Assembly: GCA_023451735.1 (NCBI GenBank)
Contig: JAEXYH010000091.1
Location: 10,667-74,666, forward strand
Length of the DNA stretch: 64,000 nucleotides
Direction: 5' to 3'
Source: Pseudomonadota bacterium
GTDB lineage: Bacteria; Pseudomonadota; Alphaproteobacteria; Rhizobiales; Rhizobiaceae
Shown here: positions 25,611 through 34,245 of the stretch, one piece after another
Layout: each line of letters begins with the position of its first letter
Numbering within the stretch: position 1 is the first letter of the stretch
Made by a program: the position numbers and the translations under genes
Notes under the pieces: generated by a model
Seen by the model: only the letters and a program-made list of their open reading frames with translations
The model's database searches: none
What the model was told of the DNA's origin: nothing

Positions 25611-25745
25611 ACAGCGGTACGTCGGTTGTAGGCGCATCCTGACGCGGATGGATATCAGGCATGGTGTAGGCAACCAATCGTGAAACCTACACCGAGAATA
25701 CGGCGGTGCATGTCGGCGCGACGCCTCTCAACCGTGAGCCGACAT

Positions 25746-25770
25746 GGAACTCTGTCCTTTTACGCGGGTT
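25746..25770 (+). promoter_or_regulatory. EcfG-type promoter upstream of the alpha/beta hydrolase gene
   Basis: GGAAC (25746-25750), 16 nt, GGTT (25767-25770). It covers an in-frame ATG at 25744, which argues that translation starts at 25804 instead. Confidence 0.65.
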
Positions 25771-25803
25771 CACCCTGACCGATATCATGAGAAGGGCTTT
25801 GTC

Positions 25804-26676
25804 ATGCGTGAGACGATCCATCGCATGCAGCAAATCGCGGGTCTCGACATTTTCATTCGAGAAGCTGGTCCAAAGGGAGCGCCTGTTCTTCTGCTTCCGC
25901 ACGGCTATCCTTGCTCATCCTTCCAGTTTCGGCGCCTGATGCCGGCACTCGCCGATCGCTGGCGAACAATATCCTTTGACTGGCCAGGTTTCGGTCTGAG
26001 TGCAACGCCCGATCCATCGGAGTTCGGCTATGATTTCGACGCCTATGCTGCGGTTCTGGGAGCGCTTGTCGGGGCCCTTGAGCTCGAACGATACGCTCTG
26101 TGGCTACACGACTACGGGTCGCAGATCGGCTTGCGGCACGCGATAGCGAACCCGCAGGATATTGCCGCCCTGATCATTCAAAATGGCGACATCTACGAGG
26201 ACGTTCTTGGCCCGAAATACGAAACGATCCGAAAATACTGGGCAGACAAATCGGCTGAAAACTATCGGCTGCTTGAAGCGGCGGTTTGCGAAGATGGTTT
26301 CCGAAGCGAATTTCTCGGCGAGGTCTCCGAGGAGATCGCCGCCCGGACGCCGCCGGATTTGTGGAAACTGCACTGGCCATTGATGGATACGCCCATCCGG
26401 CGAAGCGTCGCAATTCGACTAATGCAAGATCTGGAAGCAAACCTGGGTTGGTTCCCGCGATACCAGTCTTACCTGCGTGATCACCAGCCCACAACTATGA
26501 TCATCTGGGGACCGCAGGATGGCTATATGCCGATGGCCTCAGGCCGCGCATACTTGCGAGACCTCCCCGACGCCGAGCTGCACCCGATTCCTGAGGCGGG
26601 GCACTGGTTGCTCGAAACCCATTTGGATGATGCGCTGCCGCTGGTGCGCAATTTTCTGTCGAACGCTCTCACCTAA
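25804..26676 (+). CDS. alpha/beta hydrolase (haloalkane dehalogenase/epoxide hydrolase-like)
   Basis: 290 aa from MRETIHRMQQIAGLDIF. The oxyanion-hole HGYPCSSFQFR, DWPGFGLS, the nucleophile elbow LHDYGSQIG (Asp nucleophile as in dehalogenases and epoxide hydrolases), the acidic residue region IIWGPQDGYM and the catalytic His in EAGHWLLE are all present. It probably hydrolyses epoxides, halides or esters. Cotranscribed with the ABM-domain gene 18 bp downstream, under a stress promoter. Confidence 0.92.
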   Translation: MRETIHRMQQIAGLDIFIREAGPKGAPVLLLPHGYPCSSFQFRRLMPALADRWRTISFDWPGFGLSATPDPSEFGYDFDAYAAVLGALVGALELERYALWLHDYGSQIGLRHAIANPQDIAALIIQNGDIYEDVLGPKYETIRKYWADKSAENYRLLEAAVCEDGFRSEFLGEVSEEIAARTPPDLWKLHWPLMDTPIRRSVAIRLMQDLEANLGWFPRYQSYLRDHQPTTMIIWGPQDGYMPMASGRAYLRDLPDAELHPIPEAGHWLLETHLDDALPLVRNFLSNALT

Positions 26677-26694
26677 AAAAGGAAAGGTCAAAAG

Positions 26695-27021
26695 ATGGTG
26701 ACGAAACCAACGATCGTTCGCATCTGGCGGGGGCGAACAAAGCCGGAGAACGCCGATGAATACGAGGCCTATAATCAGGCAGAGGGCGTTCCGCCACTGG
26801 AGAAAACTGCCTTGGGTGTAGAATTGCTCCGTGAAGATCGTGAGAACGAGACATGGTTCACGACAATCTCCTACTGGGCCGACATGGAGGCGATGACGGC
26901 GTTTACGAACGGTGACCCGGAAACGGTCCACCACCTTCCCCGCGACGAGGAATTGTTGATCGAGCTTCCCGAAAAGATCCAGATCCATCGACTCATAGTC
27001 AATCGACATGGGCTACGCTGA
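26695..27021 (+). CDS. antibiotic biosynthesis monooxygenase (ABM) domain protein
   Basis: 108 aa dimeric alpha+beta barrel type. IVRIWRGRTKPENADEYEAY is the first strand and helix; GVELLREDRENETWFTTISYWADMEAM is the central sheet; the end has HHLPRDEELLIELPEKIQIH. Small ABM proteins oxidise quinols or degrade reactive compounds, or act as non-enzymatic binders. AAGGAAAGG precedes the ATG. Second gene of the hydrolase transcript. Confidence 0.9.
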   Translation: MVTKPTIVRIWRGRTKPENADEYEAYNQAEGVPPLEKTALGVELLREDRENETWFTTISYWADMEAMTAFTNGDPETVHHLPRDEELLIELPEKIQIHRLIVNRHGLR

Positions 27022-27409
27022 GCGTGATAGGAGATGATGTCTACATGAGCGGGCTCAACTTGACTAATCTTCTAATCGACGGTTTCCTGAAGGGGGCCAA
27101 TTCCCTTGTGCTCGCGAAGCAACGGCCTGCCGGCCCGCCAAGCACCGTAAACGCCTGCGGGCGTGAGACCTGGCGAGACGCTGATCGCTTTTCGGTAGCT
27201 CCGTTGCAGACGCCATGGTCGCTCCTCGCCATCGGAATGGATGAGCCACGTCTTGCTAGCTGACGCGTCGATATGGATCGATTATATTCGACACGGTAAC
27301 GCAGGGTTGCGCTGTATTCTTGGCCCGTAGCGGGATGCTCTACCATCCAGTGGCCCGCCGCCCAGAAGGTAGGCTCCACGATTGTGCACCTGGCGATTAA
27401 TTCAAAATT
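27022..27409. other. intergenic region with no confident gene
   Basis: A minus-strand GTG-started frame (27379-27041, beginning VEPTFWAAGHWMVEHPATGQEYS) has some coding-like residues at its start but turns into Arg/Ser-rich low-quality sequence. It could be a broken small gene; not called. Confidence 0.35.
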
Positions 27410-27880
27410 CTATGTCGGGCATGCTTGAGGAAGATTCGCAAGAATAGCGATCAGTTTACCCAGTCTCACAGGCTTGGTAAGGCAGGGAGCGTTCGCAAAC
27501 TCCTTCGGAATGGACGTATGCTCGTAGCCAGTGACAAAGACAAAGGGTGTCCCGCGGGCGGCAAGCAGCTTCGCGGCCGGGTAGACGAGTATGCCATGCA
27601 AGTTGATGTCGAGGATCGCCGCGTCGAACACTAGGCCTCCCTCGTCGAGGACCTCCATCACCCCGTCCAGATCGGGAAGCGGCCCAAACACTTCCGCCCC
27701 GGCGTCTTCAAGAGCCATGAACAGCTCGCCGGCGATCAGATACTCGTCTTCCACCACCAGGTATCGACGGCCGTCCAGCCTGTTCGATATTGCTGACGAG
27801 CGGGTGCCGCTCCAGCTATGACCGTTCAGCGGCTCTTGCCGTTGCTCGGTCAGCCCCGCCATCATTGAGGAAATTTGCAT
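27410..27880 (-). CDS. single-domain response regulator (FATGUY-like)
   Basis: 156 aa: about 35 polar residues, then one receiver domain. YLVVEDEYLIAGEL, phospho-acceptor Asp91 in AAILDINLHG, Thr117 in PFVFVTGYEH, and Lys136 in LTKPVRLG are present; no output domain. The PFxFxTGY stretch resembles the FATGUY receivers that act in alphaproteobacterial general-stress phosphorelays (Sphingomonas SdrG type). That link is inference. GGGGGAGG precedes the ATG. Confidence 0.9.
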   Translation of the reverse strand: MQISSMMAGLTEQRQEPLNGHSWSGTRSSAISNRLDGRRYLVVEDEYLIAGELFMALEDAGAEVFGPLPDLDGVMEVLDEGGLVFDAAILDINLHGILVYPAAKLLAARGTPFVFVTGYEHTSIPKEFANAPCLTKPVRLGKLIAILANLPQACPT

Positions 27881-28426
27881 TGCATTCCTCCCCCTGCCGT
27901 TTGGCGAGAGCGTCGCAAGAAAGCTCCCGTCAACCTTAGATATGAGAATACACTGAAGTTCGGAAGAGGTCCATTGCGCCGCTCTGACGAGCTGAGCGCC
28001 AACTTTTCAGCCGCGCACATTCCGCTCGTGACGACGGAAAGCTTATGGTTTGCAAATCAACAGCGGTGGACGGCAAATACGGAGCGTCGGCACTTATAAT
28101 CTCAAAGCTACACCGGCTTATAAAGGAGCGTCACATGTTAAACACTGCTCGGGATCACCTGCGCATCATAGCAGTGATAACGCCGAGGAGAGCTCTCGAG
28201 CGGGTGAGCTCTTACGCTGAGGTCGAAGGAACGCCCGCCGGCCAGATTGGTGTCGATCACCGGGCAACTCGAACAATCCAATCATCTCGTCGCGCCTGTT
28301 TCTTTCGCGAAAGATTAGAGACGTTTACACCGCCTTCCTTGAGCGCTCGCGCTGCATCGGGCGAAAAATAAGAACCAGCCTCACCACCCCCACACGCCCG
28401 ACGACGTCAGCGTCGATGGCGATCAC
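27881..28426. other. intergenic region with one doubtful small frame
   Basis: AAGGAG followed by an ATG at about 28135 opens a 78-codon frame (MLNTARDHLRIIAVITPRRALE...) with no recognised family and Arg/Ser-rich content. Otherwise nothing supported until the promoter at 28427. Confidence 0.35.
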
Positions 28427-28451
28427 GGAACGATTACCGCAAGGGAACGTT
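28427..28451 (+). promoter_or_regulatory. perfect EcfG-type promoter upstream of the membrane peptide operon
   Basis: GGAAC (28427-28431), 16 nt, CGTT (28448-28451). Exact consensus; ATG at 28493. Confidence 0.78.
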
Positions 28452-28492
28452 CGGACGTCATTACAGCTGAAATCACAACAGGAGACATTCCC

Positions 28493-28570
28493 ATGGGCCG
28501 TGGTATTCTACTTTGGTTGCTCGGCGTTCCGTTGCCGATCATCATCCTTCTCGCCATCTTCGTACGATAG
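28493..28570 (+). CDS. 25-aa membrane peptide
   Basis: AGGAG precedes an ATG opening MGRGILLWLLGVPLPIIIL, one hydrophobic helix with a central Pro pair and a basic end (FVR). Short peptides of this MGRGILLWLLGVP form recur, to my recollection, in many Rhizobiales. The gene is below usual length cut-offs. It follows a perfect stress promoter by 42 bp and is 2 bp from the next gene, so both are one transcript. Likely a stress-linked inner-membrane peptide; function unknown. Confidence 0.75.
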   Translation: MGRGILLWLLGVPLPIIILLAIFVR

Positions 28571-28572
28571 GA

Positions 28573-29487
28573 ATGGCGATGTCCCCTTCTGACACATCAG
28601 GCATTGCGCCCCTCGAATCTTCAAAAACGGCCTTGTCGTGGGGCCCCGTCATCGGCGGGGCGGTCGCAGCGACAGGCGTCACTCTTATCCTGCTGCTTCT
28701 CGGATCCGGGTTCGGACTAACCATGGTCTCGCCCTGGTCGGGCGAAAGCAGCTCCGCGGCAACAGTTGGCGTGACTGCGGCGATCTGGCTTGTCGTCGTG
28801 CAATGGCTGTCGTCGGCGCTCGGCGGATATCTGACCGGTCGGTTGCGAACCAAGTGGGCGGCCGTCCATACCGACGAAGTATTCTTCCGCGACACAGCGC
28901 ATGGCTTCTTAAGCTGGGCGCTGGCGACAGTGTTCGTCTTTGGCTTTCTGGCGTCTTCGCTGACCTCCCTCGTGGGCGCTGGCGCAAGTGCAGCAGGGTC
29001 TGTTGCCTCAACCGCTACAACAGCAACTACTGCTGCCGCAGCTTCGTCGGCCACAGGACCGGATTTGTCGACTTCATACTTTATCGATGCTCTGCTTCGG
29101 CCCGAGACGGTGTCGTCGCAGGCAAGAAGTGACGACGGTGCCGCTGCGACAGAGGTCTCGCGCATTCTCCTGCAAGGCGCTGCGAACGGAGAAATCCCGG
29201 ATGCTGATCGGACCTATATTGCAAGCATCGTCTCCGCTCGGACTGGATTGAATGAAGCCGATGCGCGTGGTCGCGTCGATAGTGTGCTTGCTCAGATTAA
29301 CGAGGCAAAGGTCAACGCCCAGCAGGCGGCGGACGCCGCCCGAAAGGCTGCGGCGACGACAGCCCTGGTCGGAGCAATTTCGTTGCTGGTCGGAGCTTTC
29401 ATAGCATCGGCTGCGGCCGCTCTTGGCGGAAAGCAAAGAGACGACGAGGAAGATGTATTCCTCGCGGCTCGACGCCCATTCGTATGA
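28573..29487 (+). CDS. multi-pass membrane protein, stress operon partner
   Basis: 304 aa from the ATG at 28573 (MAMSPSDTSG). Hydrophobic helices: WGPVIGGAVAATGVTLILLLLG, VTAAIWLVVVQWLSSALGGYLTG, FLSWALATVFVFGFLASSL, and near the end ATTALVGAISLLVGAFIASAAAALGG. The middle holds an Ala/Thr/Ser-rich stretch and a soluble segment with Ala-rich helices. The GLGLxxVSPW and GGYLxGRLR motifs are common to rhizobial membrane proteins sometimes labelled PhnA-like; the function is unknown. Cotranscribed with the 25-aa peptide. Confidence 0.88.
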   Translation: MAMSPSDTSGIAPLESSKTALSWGPVIGGAVAATGVTLILLLLGSGFGLTMVSPWSGESSSAATVGVTAAIWLVVVQWLSSALGGYLTGRLRTKWAAVHTDEVFFRDTAHGFLSWALATVFVFGFLASSLTSLVGAGASAAGSVASTATTATTAAAASSATGPDLSTSYFIDALLRPETVSSQARSDDGAAATEVSRILLQGAANGEIPDADRTYIASIVSARTGLNEADARGRVDSVLAQINEAKVNAQQAADAARKAAATTALVGAISLLVGAFIASAAAALGGKQRDDEEDVFLAARRPFV

Positions 29488-29557
29488 TCAAAAATCGGGG
29501 CGCTGTCGGGCGTCCCGAGCTCTGATACCTCCCTCGCAGGATTATTGACCACGCTCC

Positions 29558-29582
29558 GGAACGAATGAACTTCGTGAATGTT
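29558..29582 (+). promoter_or_regulatory. EcfG-type promoter upstream of the YciF/KatE genes
   Basis: GGAAC (29558-29562), 16 nt, TGTT (29579-29582). One mismatch. YciF starts 281 bp on; a possible small exported protein lies between. Confidence 0.5.
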
Positions 29583-29629
29583 ACGGACACACGGATCTGT
29601 GAACAGGATCCGCTTCAAGAGGAAACTCG

Positions 29630-29884
29630 GTGCTAGAGATCATTCTTCCCGCGGCGCCTGTCAGCGCATGCGCATTGACAACGTGTGCCCAAGAAACACC
29701 TGCATTAGCCTCGAACGGCGACACGCAGGCGGTTAGCGCACCTGGCCGGCGACGCGACCGATCTTGCCGCACTACCGCACACCCGAACCACGACGACGGC
29801 TGCGTTCCTTGTGGCGCATCCGAGCATTTTGACCTCAAACCCAAAGCAAAAGGGACAATCATATGGCGACCGAAAAGACATTGA
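29630..29884 (+). CDS. possible small exported protein (84 aa)
   Basis: AAGAGGA precedes a GTG at 29630. The start (MLEIILPAAPVSACALTTCAQETPA) reads like a signal peptide with a cleavage-like end. The later part is Arg/Cys-rich and less convincing, and the frame overlaps the YciF start by 22 bp. It might be a frame-damaged version of a secreted protein. It is the first translatable frame after the promoter at 29558. Confidence 0.3.
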   Translation: MLEIILPAAPVSACALTTCAQETPALASNGDTQAVSAPGRRRDRSCRTTAHPNHDDGCVPCGASEHFDLKPKAKGTIIWRPKRH

Positions 29885-30369
29885 ACGACCTCTTTCTCGA
29901 CACACTCAAGGATATCTACTTTGCTGAAAAGCAAATCCTGAAAGCCCTGCCGAAGATGGCACGCGCGGCGCAATCAGAAGAAGGCAAAGCGGGTTTCCTG
30001 CAGCATCGCGATGAAACCCAAGGCCAGATCGAGCGTCTCGAGCAGATTTTCGAACTCCTCGGCAAGCCTGCGCGCGGCAAGACCTGCGAAGCTATTCAGG
30101 GGATCATCGCCGAGGGTGAAGAAATCATTGAGGAGTACAAGGGAACGGCCGCACTCGATGCCGGGCTCATTTCGTCGGCACAGGCCGTTGAGCATTACGA
30201 AATGGCCCGATACGGGACACTCAAGTCCTGGGCCAAACAGCTCGGTATGAAGGAAGCCGTCGCGCTTCTGGATGCAACCTTGCAGGAAGAGATTGCCACC
30301 GACCAGAAGCTGACAGCACTCGGCGAAGCGTCGGCCAATGCAAAGGGATCGCTGAAGAAGGCCAGCTGA
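29863..30369 (+). CDS. YciE/YciF (DUF892) ferritin-like protein
   Basis: 168 aa four-helix ferritin-like protein: LNDLFLDTLKDIYFAEKQILKALPKMARAAQ, GFLQHRDETQGQIERLEQIFELLG, IIAEGEEIIEEY, SSAQAVEHYEMARYGTLKSWAKQLG, and LLDATLQEEIATDQKLTALG. Glu and His residues spaced for a dinuclear metal site are visible. Family members are stress-induced and may store metal or scavenge peroxide. A strong terminator separates it from katE, though partial read-through is possible. Confidence 0.93.
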   Translation: MATEKTLNDLFLDTLKDIYFAEKQILKALPKMARAAQSEEGKAGFLQHRDETQGQIERLEQIFELLGKPARGKTCEAIQGIIAEGEEIIEEYKGTAALDAGLISSAQAVEHYEMARYGTLKSWAKQLGMKEAVALLDATLQEEIATDQKLTALGEASANAKGSLKKAS

Positions 30370-30388
30370 TCTGCCACCGCTACTGATG

Positions 30389-30409
30389 AGGCCGCCGTTG
30401 AGGCGGCCT
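30389..30409 (+). terminator. intrinsic terminator between the YciF gene and katE
   Basis: AGGCCGCC (30389-30396), 5-nt loop, GGCGGCCT (30402-30409), followed by TTTTTCTT. Confidence 0.8.
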
Positions 30410-30444
30410 TTTTCTTAATGCCACCAATTGCGAAGGAGAGCCCC

Positions 30445-32592
30445 ATGGCCAGGAAGCCAGCGAACGCCTCGACTACCTCGAGCAATTCAACCGTCACCAT
30501 CCATGATCAGAAGATGCAGCGCGGGTCCGGCGGAGAGCTCCATCAATTTGCCGAGGGCGACGCGCCGGTTTTAACCACCGCCCAGGGCGGCCCGGTTGCT
30601 GACGATCAGAACTCTCTTCGCATCGGCCCGCGCGGACCGCTGGTGGTCGACGACTTCCATTTCCGCGAAAAAATGTTCCACTTCGACCACGAGCGCATTC
30701 CGGAACGCGTGGTACATGCGCGCGGCTACGGCGCGCACGGATTTTTCGAGACCTATGAGTCGCTAGCCAAATACACCCGTGCCGATCTCTTCCAGCGACC
30801 CGGCGAGAAAACCCCGGCTTTCGTTCGCTTTTCGACCGTCGCCGGCAACAAGGGTTCAGCCGACCTTGCGCGCGATGTCCGGGGCTTTGCCGTAAAAATT
30901 TATACACAGGAAGGCAATTGGGATCTTGTCGGCAACAACATACCGGTTTTCTTCATCCAGGATGCCATTAAGTTTCCTGACCTGATCCATGCCGCAAAAC
31001 AGGAACCCGATCGTGCTTTCCCGCAGGCCCAGACGGCGCATGACAATTTCTGGGATTTTATCAGTTTGACCCCGGAAAGCATGAACATGGTCATGTGGAT
31101 CATGTCGGACCGAACCATCCCGCGCTCGCTTCGCTTCATGGAGGGTTTCGGCGTTCACACGTTCCGGTTCGTCAATGCCAAGGATGAGTCGACATTCGTC
31201 AAGTTTCACTGGAAGCCCAAACTTGGTTTGCAGTCGGTTGCCTGGAATGAAGCCGTCAAGATCAACGGCGCCGATCCGGATTTCCACCGTCGCGACCTGT
31301 GGAATGCCATCCAATCCGGCAATTTTCCGGAATGGGAGCTGCAGGTTCAGCTCTTCGATCAGGAATTCGCCGACAGCTTCGACTTCGATGTGCTTGATCC
31401 AACCAAGATCATTCCGGAAGAAATCCTGCCTCCGCATCCGATAGGCAGGCTGGTCCTGGATCGCATGCCAGATAATTTCTTTGCCGAGACCGAGCAGGTC
31501 GCATTCATGACCCAGAACGTGCCGCCGGGCATCGATTTCAGTAATGACCCCCTGTTACAGGGCCGTAATTTCTCCTATCTCGATACGCAGTTGAAGCGGC
31601 TCGGCGGACCGAACTTTGCGCACCTGCCGATCAATGCGCCGAAGTGTCCCTTCGCGCATTTCCAGCAGGATGGTCATATGGCGACGCGCAATCCGGTTGG
31701 ACGTGCCAACTATCAGCCTAACTCGCACGGGGAAGGTCCCAGGGTGTCGCCGACACGCGGGTATCACCACTTCCCGGCTGCAGAGGAAGGTACAAAGGCA
31801 CGGTTGCGCCCGGAGAGCTTCGCCGACCACTATAGCCAGGCGCGGCAATTCTATATCAGCCAGACGGGCGCTGAGCAGCGCCATATTGCATCCGCTCTCA
31901 CCTTCGAGCTCAGCAAAGTCGAAATTCCAGTGATTCGGGAACGGATGGTGTCGCACCTGCTCAACATCGACGAGACGTTGGCATCAACGGTTGCTCAGAA
32001 GCTTGGCTTCAAGACGATGCCCAAACCCGCAGATGCGGCCATCCCGCCCCGCCAGGATCTGGAACCCTCTTCGGCATTGAGCATCGTCAATCGCGGGCCG
32101 AAGCGTTTCGAGGGCCGCAAGCTCGGCATCCTCGTAACCGATGGTGTCGATGCCAAGTTGCTCAAAGGCTTGACGGATGCCGTCGTCAAAGAGAAAGGAA
32201 GCGTCGAACTGATTGCACCGAAAGTTGGTGGGGTCGAAGCATCGGACGGCACGCTCATCGAGGCCCAACACATGATCGACGGCGGACCGTCGGTTCTCTT
32301 CGACGCAGTCGCCTTGCTGACCTCGCCTGTTGGCATCGATGATCTCGTGAACGAGGCAGCGGCGCGCGATTTCGTGGCCGATGCCTACCAGCATTGCAAG
32401 TTCATCGGCTACGATCCTTCGGCTAAGCCTCTGTTGGCAAAGGCAGCGATTGCCGATGCGCTTGATGAGGGTGTCCTCGAACTTCCAGGAGAAAAAGGAC
32501 TGGCGACCTTTGTGGGAGAGCTCGGCAAGCTACGGATCTGGGGCCGCGAACCGTCGATTAAGTTGGGCAAGGCATCGTCAGCGCTCCAGTGA
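30445..32592 (+). CDS. katE: large-subunit catalase HPII type
   Basis: 715 aa from the ATG at 30445 after AAGGAG. The catalytic His91 is in ERVVHARGYGAHG; the heme-ligand Tyr378 is in GRNFSYLDTQLKRLG. Core motifs include FVRFSTVAGNKGSADLARDVRGFAVKIYT and NNIPVFFIQDAIKFPD. After the catalase domain comes the C-terminal DJ-1/PfpI-like domain (RKLGILVTDGVDAKLLKGL, SVELIAPKVGG, FIGYDPSAKPLLAKA), which marks clade 2 large catalases. It removes H2O2 in the cytoplasm. No own stress promoter seen in the 35-bp gap after the YciF terminator; it may depend on read-through from 29558. Confidence 0.96.
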   Translation: MARKPANASTTSSNSTVTIHDQKMQRGSGGELHQFAEGDAPVLTTAQGGPVADDQNSLRIGPRGPLVVDDFHFREKMFHFDHERIPERVVHARGYGAHGFFETYESLAKYTRADLFQRPGEKTPAFVRFSTVAGNKGSADLARDVRGFAVKIYTQEGNWDLVGNNIPVFFIQDAIKFPDLIHAAKQEPDRAFPQAQTAHDNFWDFISLTPESMNMVMWIMSDRTIPRSLRFMEGFGVHTFRFVNAKDESTFVKFHWKPKLGLQSVAWNEAVKINGADPDFHRRDLWNAIQSGNFPEWELQVQLFDQEFADSFDFDVLDPTKIIPEEILPPHPIGRLVLDRMPDNFFAETEQVAFMTQNVPPGIDFSNDPLLQGRNFSYLDTQLKRLGGPNFAHLPINAPKCPFAHFQQDGHMATRNPVGRANYQPNSHGEGPRVSPTRGYHHFPAAEEGTKARLRPESFADHYSQARQFYISQTGAEQRHIASALTFELSKVEIPVIRERMVSHLLNIDETLASTVAQKLGFKTMPKPADAAIPPRQDLEPSSALSIVNRGPKRFEGRKLGILVTDGVDAKLLKGLTDAVVKEKGSVELIAPKVGGVEASDGTLIEAQHMIDGGPSVLFDAVALLTSPVGIDDLVNEAAARDFVADAYQHCKFIGYDPSAKPLLAKAAIADALDEGVLELPGEKGLATFVGELGKLRIWGREPSIKLGKASSALQ

Positions 32593-32600
32593 CAAAGGAA

Positions 32601-32621
32601 AGGCGCGGTTACGCCGCGCCT
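32601..32621 (+). terminator. probable terminator after katE
   Basis: AGGCGCGG (32601-32608), 5-nt loop, CCGCGCCT (32614-32621). The following CTTCC is a poor T-tract. The rest of 32622-32897 holds no recognised gene. Confidence 0.55.
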
Positions 32622-32897
32622 CTTCCACTTGCTTCATGCTGCCCGATCAGTCGGCGGACAGGCTCAGCATCTCGCTATCGTCACGCGCTCCGGAAGATAC
32701 ACCGTCCTTGATCCTTTAAACGACAACCCTGCTCGACAGTGGCAGAATAACCTGCCTTATCCAGCAGACGCGCGAAGGCCGTTGTCGATCAGCTCATAGA
32801 TACCGCGCCGACTTTCGCGCGCCGCGCAGTGGGATGCCTTGTTTAGCGATCACAACTGTCTGCTCATCCGACGTCGCGAATGTTTCACTCGTCGATA

Positions 32898-32922
32898 GGA
32901 ACCTCTCAACGCGGCAGTGGTT
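32898..32922 (+). promoter_or_regulatory. EcfG-type promoter upstream of the DUF883-like gene
   Basis: GGAAC (32898-32902), 16 nt, GGTT (32919-32922). One mismatch. It overlaps an upstream GTG (32917), supporting the GTG start at 32956. Confidence 0.65.
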
Positions 32923-32955
32923 GTTTCGTGCACCCATCATCACGAGGAACGCAAC

Positions 32956-33237
32956 GTGGCAGATAAGACATTCACTCCTTCCGGCGCCACAAGTCCCCTG
33001 CAAGCGCAGACATCCGCATCCTATGCACCGCGCGTGGACGAAGCCTTGGAATCCATACTCGAGCATCGGCAAGATCCCTATGTCGAGCCCCGCGAAGAGG
33101 TGGCAGCTCTGCGAGACGAAGTTCAGAGCCTGCACTATCGCGCCGCTGCCGACATCCGGAGCAGAATTCGAAGCAATCCTTGGCAGGCTGTCGGAATTGC
33201 CGCAGCCGTTGGTTTCGTAGTCGGGATCACGCGGTAA
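32956..33237 (+). CDS. DUF883/ElaB-YqjD-like membrane-anchored protein
   Basis: 93 aa from a GTG at 32956 with GAGGAAC upstream. A helical soluble part (RVDEALESILEHR, EEVAALRDEVQSLHYRAAADIRSRIRS) ends in one C-terminal membrane anchor, NPWQAVGIAAAVGFVVGI. Proteins of this layout anchor ribosomes or other partners to the inner membrane in stationary phase in E. coli (YqjD); the rhizobial role is not known. Confidence 0.85.
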   Translation: MADKTFTPSGATSPLQAQTSASYAPRVDEALESILEHRQDPYVEPREEVAALRDEVQSLHYRAAADIRSRIRSNPWQAVGIAAAVGFVVGITR

Positions 33238-33453
33238 ACTGCGGAAGCGACAACCACATGCGTCATCATAGTATCGGGCACGCCACCGTACCCGATGCTC
33301 ATACCGGCAACCAGGGTTCGGCACGGGCCTTCGTCGGAGCAAATCGGCGACTTGAACCCAGTCAGGCTCCCTCGCAAGGTTCGACACCTATTGCCCAAGA
33401 TCTCGTCTCCATCCTGATGTACGCAACACGAGCGGCGAAGGCGATCGCCTGCC

Positions 33454-33478
33454 GGAACTGAAACGCTTGCCGCCTGTT
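33454..33478 (+). promoter_or_regulatory. EcfG-type promoter upstream of the HAD gene
   Basis: GGAAC (33454-33458), 16 nt, TGTT (33475-33478). One mismatch; ATG at 33516. Confidence 0.6.
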
Positions 33479-33515
33479 TCACTGCTCGTGTCCCAAAATC
33501 GCAGGTTCGCTGTCC

Positions 33516-34223
33516 ATGCCTAGCCCCGACGCCTTGAAACCCAAGCACGACCACGTCCTAAAGATCATTACCTTTGATTGCTATGGAACACTTGTGCAGT
33601 GGCATGAAGTTCTCCTGCGAGAAATCCAGGCGACACTGACGGCTCACGGCGCTTGTGCTGATGCATCCTCGATCCTGGACAGCTTCTCCAGACAAAGTAG
33701 GCGGCTGACGGCCGAGAAGCCTCATCGCCTTTTCAAGGACATCCTGCGGATCGGGTTCACGGCTGCCTTCGGCGAGCACGGCGTGCTCCCGGGCACCGGC
33801 GAGATTGAGCGGATCGCATCGTCTCCTCGCACGATGGGCCCGCATCCTGACGTGCCGAATGCGTTGCGCAAGCTGCGAGAACGTTACAAGCTTGCGATCC
33901 TGACGAACTCCGACGACGATCTGATTGCACCGACATTGGAGGGGATCGGCGTGCCGTTCGACTATATCATCACCGCGCAGCAAGCACAGGCATATAAGCC
34001 TTCGCCACAGATCTTTGAACACGCCTACGACAAGATGGGCGTGAGGCCGCAAGAGACTGTGCATGTCGCTATGGGGATGTATACGGATATGAAGGCATGC
34101 CACGAGCTGCGGCTCCGTTGCATCTGGGTGAACCGACGTAATGAGACGGGCAATCCGGACTGGCTGCCATATACGGAGGTGCTGGATTTGAGCAAGGCGG
34201 CTGAATTTCTCCTGCCGACATGA
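33516..34223 (+). CDS. haloacid dehalogenase type II-like HAD hydrolase
   Basis: 235 aa. The nucleophile Asp21 is in ITFDCYGTLVQW (the DxYGTL form of L-2-haloacid dehalogenases). LAILTNSDDDLI holds the motif II Ser/Asn region; AQAYKPSPQIFEHAY holds the motif III Lys; HVAMGMYTDMKACHELRL replaces the usual motif IV H-V-A-x-x-x-x-D. Likely a 2-haloacid dehalogenase-type or phosphatase activity; substrate unknown. A stress promoter precedes it. Confidence 0.9.
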   Translation: MPSPDALKPKHDHVLKIITFDCYGTLVQWHEVLLREIQATLTAHGACADASSILDSFSRQSRRLTAEKPHRLFKDILRIGFTAAFGEHGVLPGTGEIERIASSPRTMGPHPDVPNALRKLRERYKLAILTNSDDDLIAPTLEGIGVPFDYIITAQQAQAYKPSPQIFEHAYDKMGVRPQETVHVAMGMYTDMKACHELRLRCIWVNRRNETGNPDWLPYTEVLDLSKAAEFLLPT

Positions 34224-34245
34224 AGCCGGCGGCGCTCGCCTTCAG

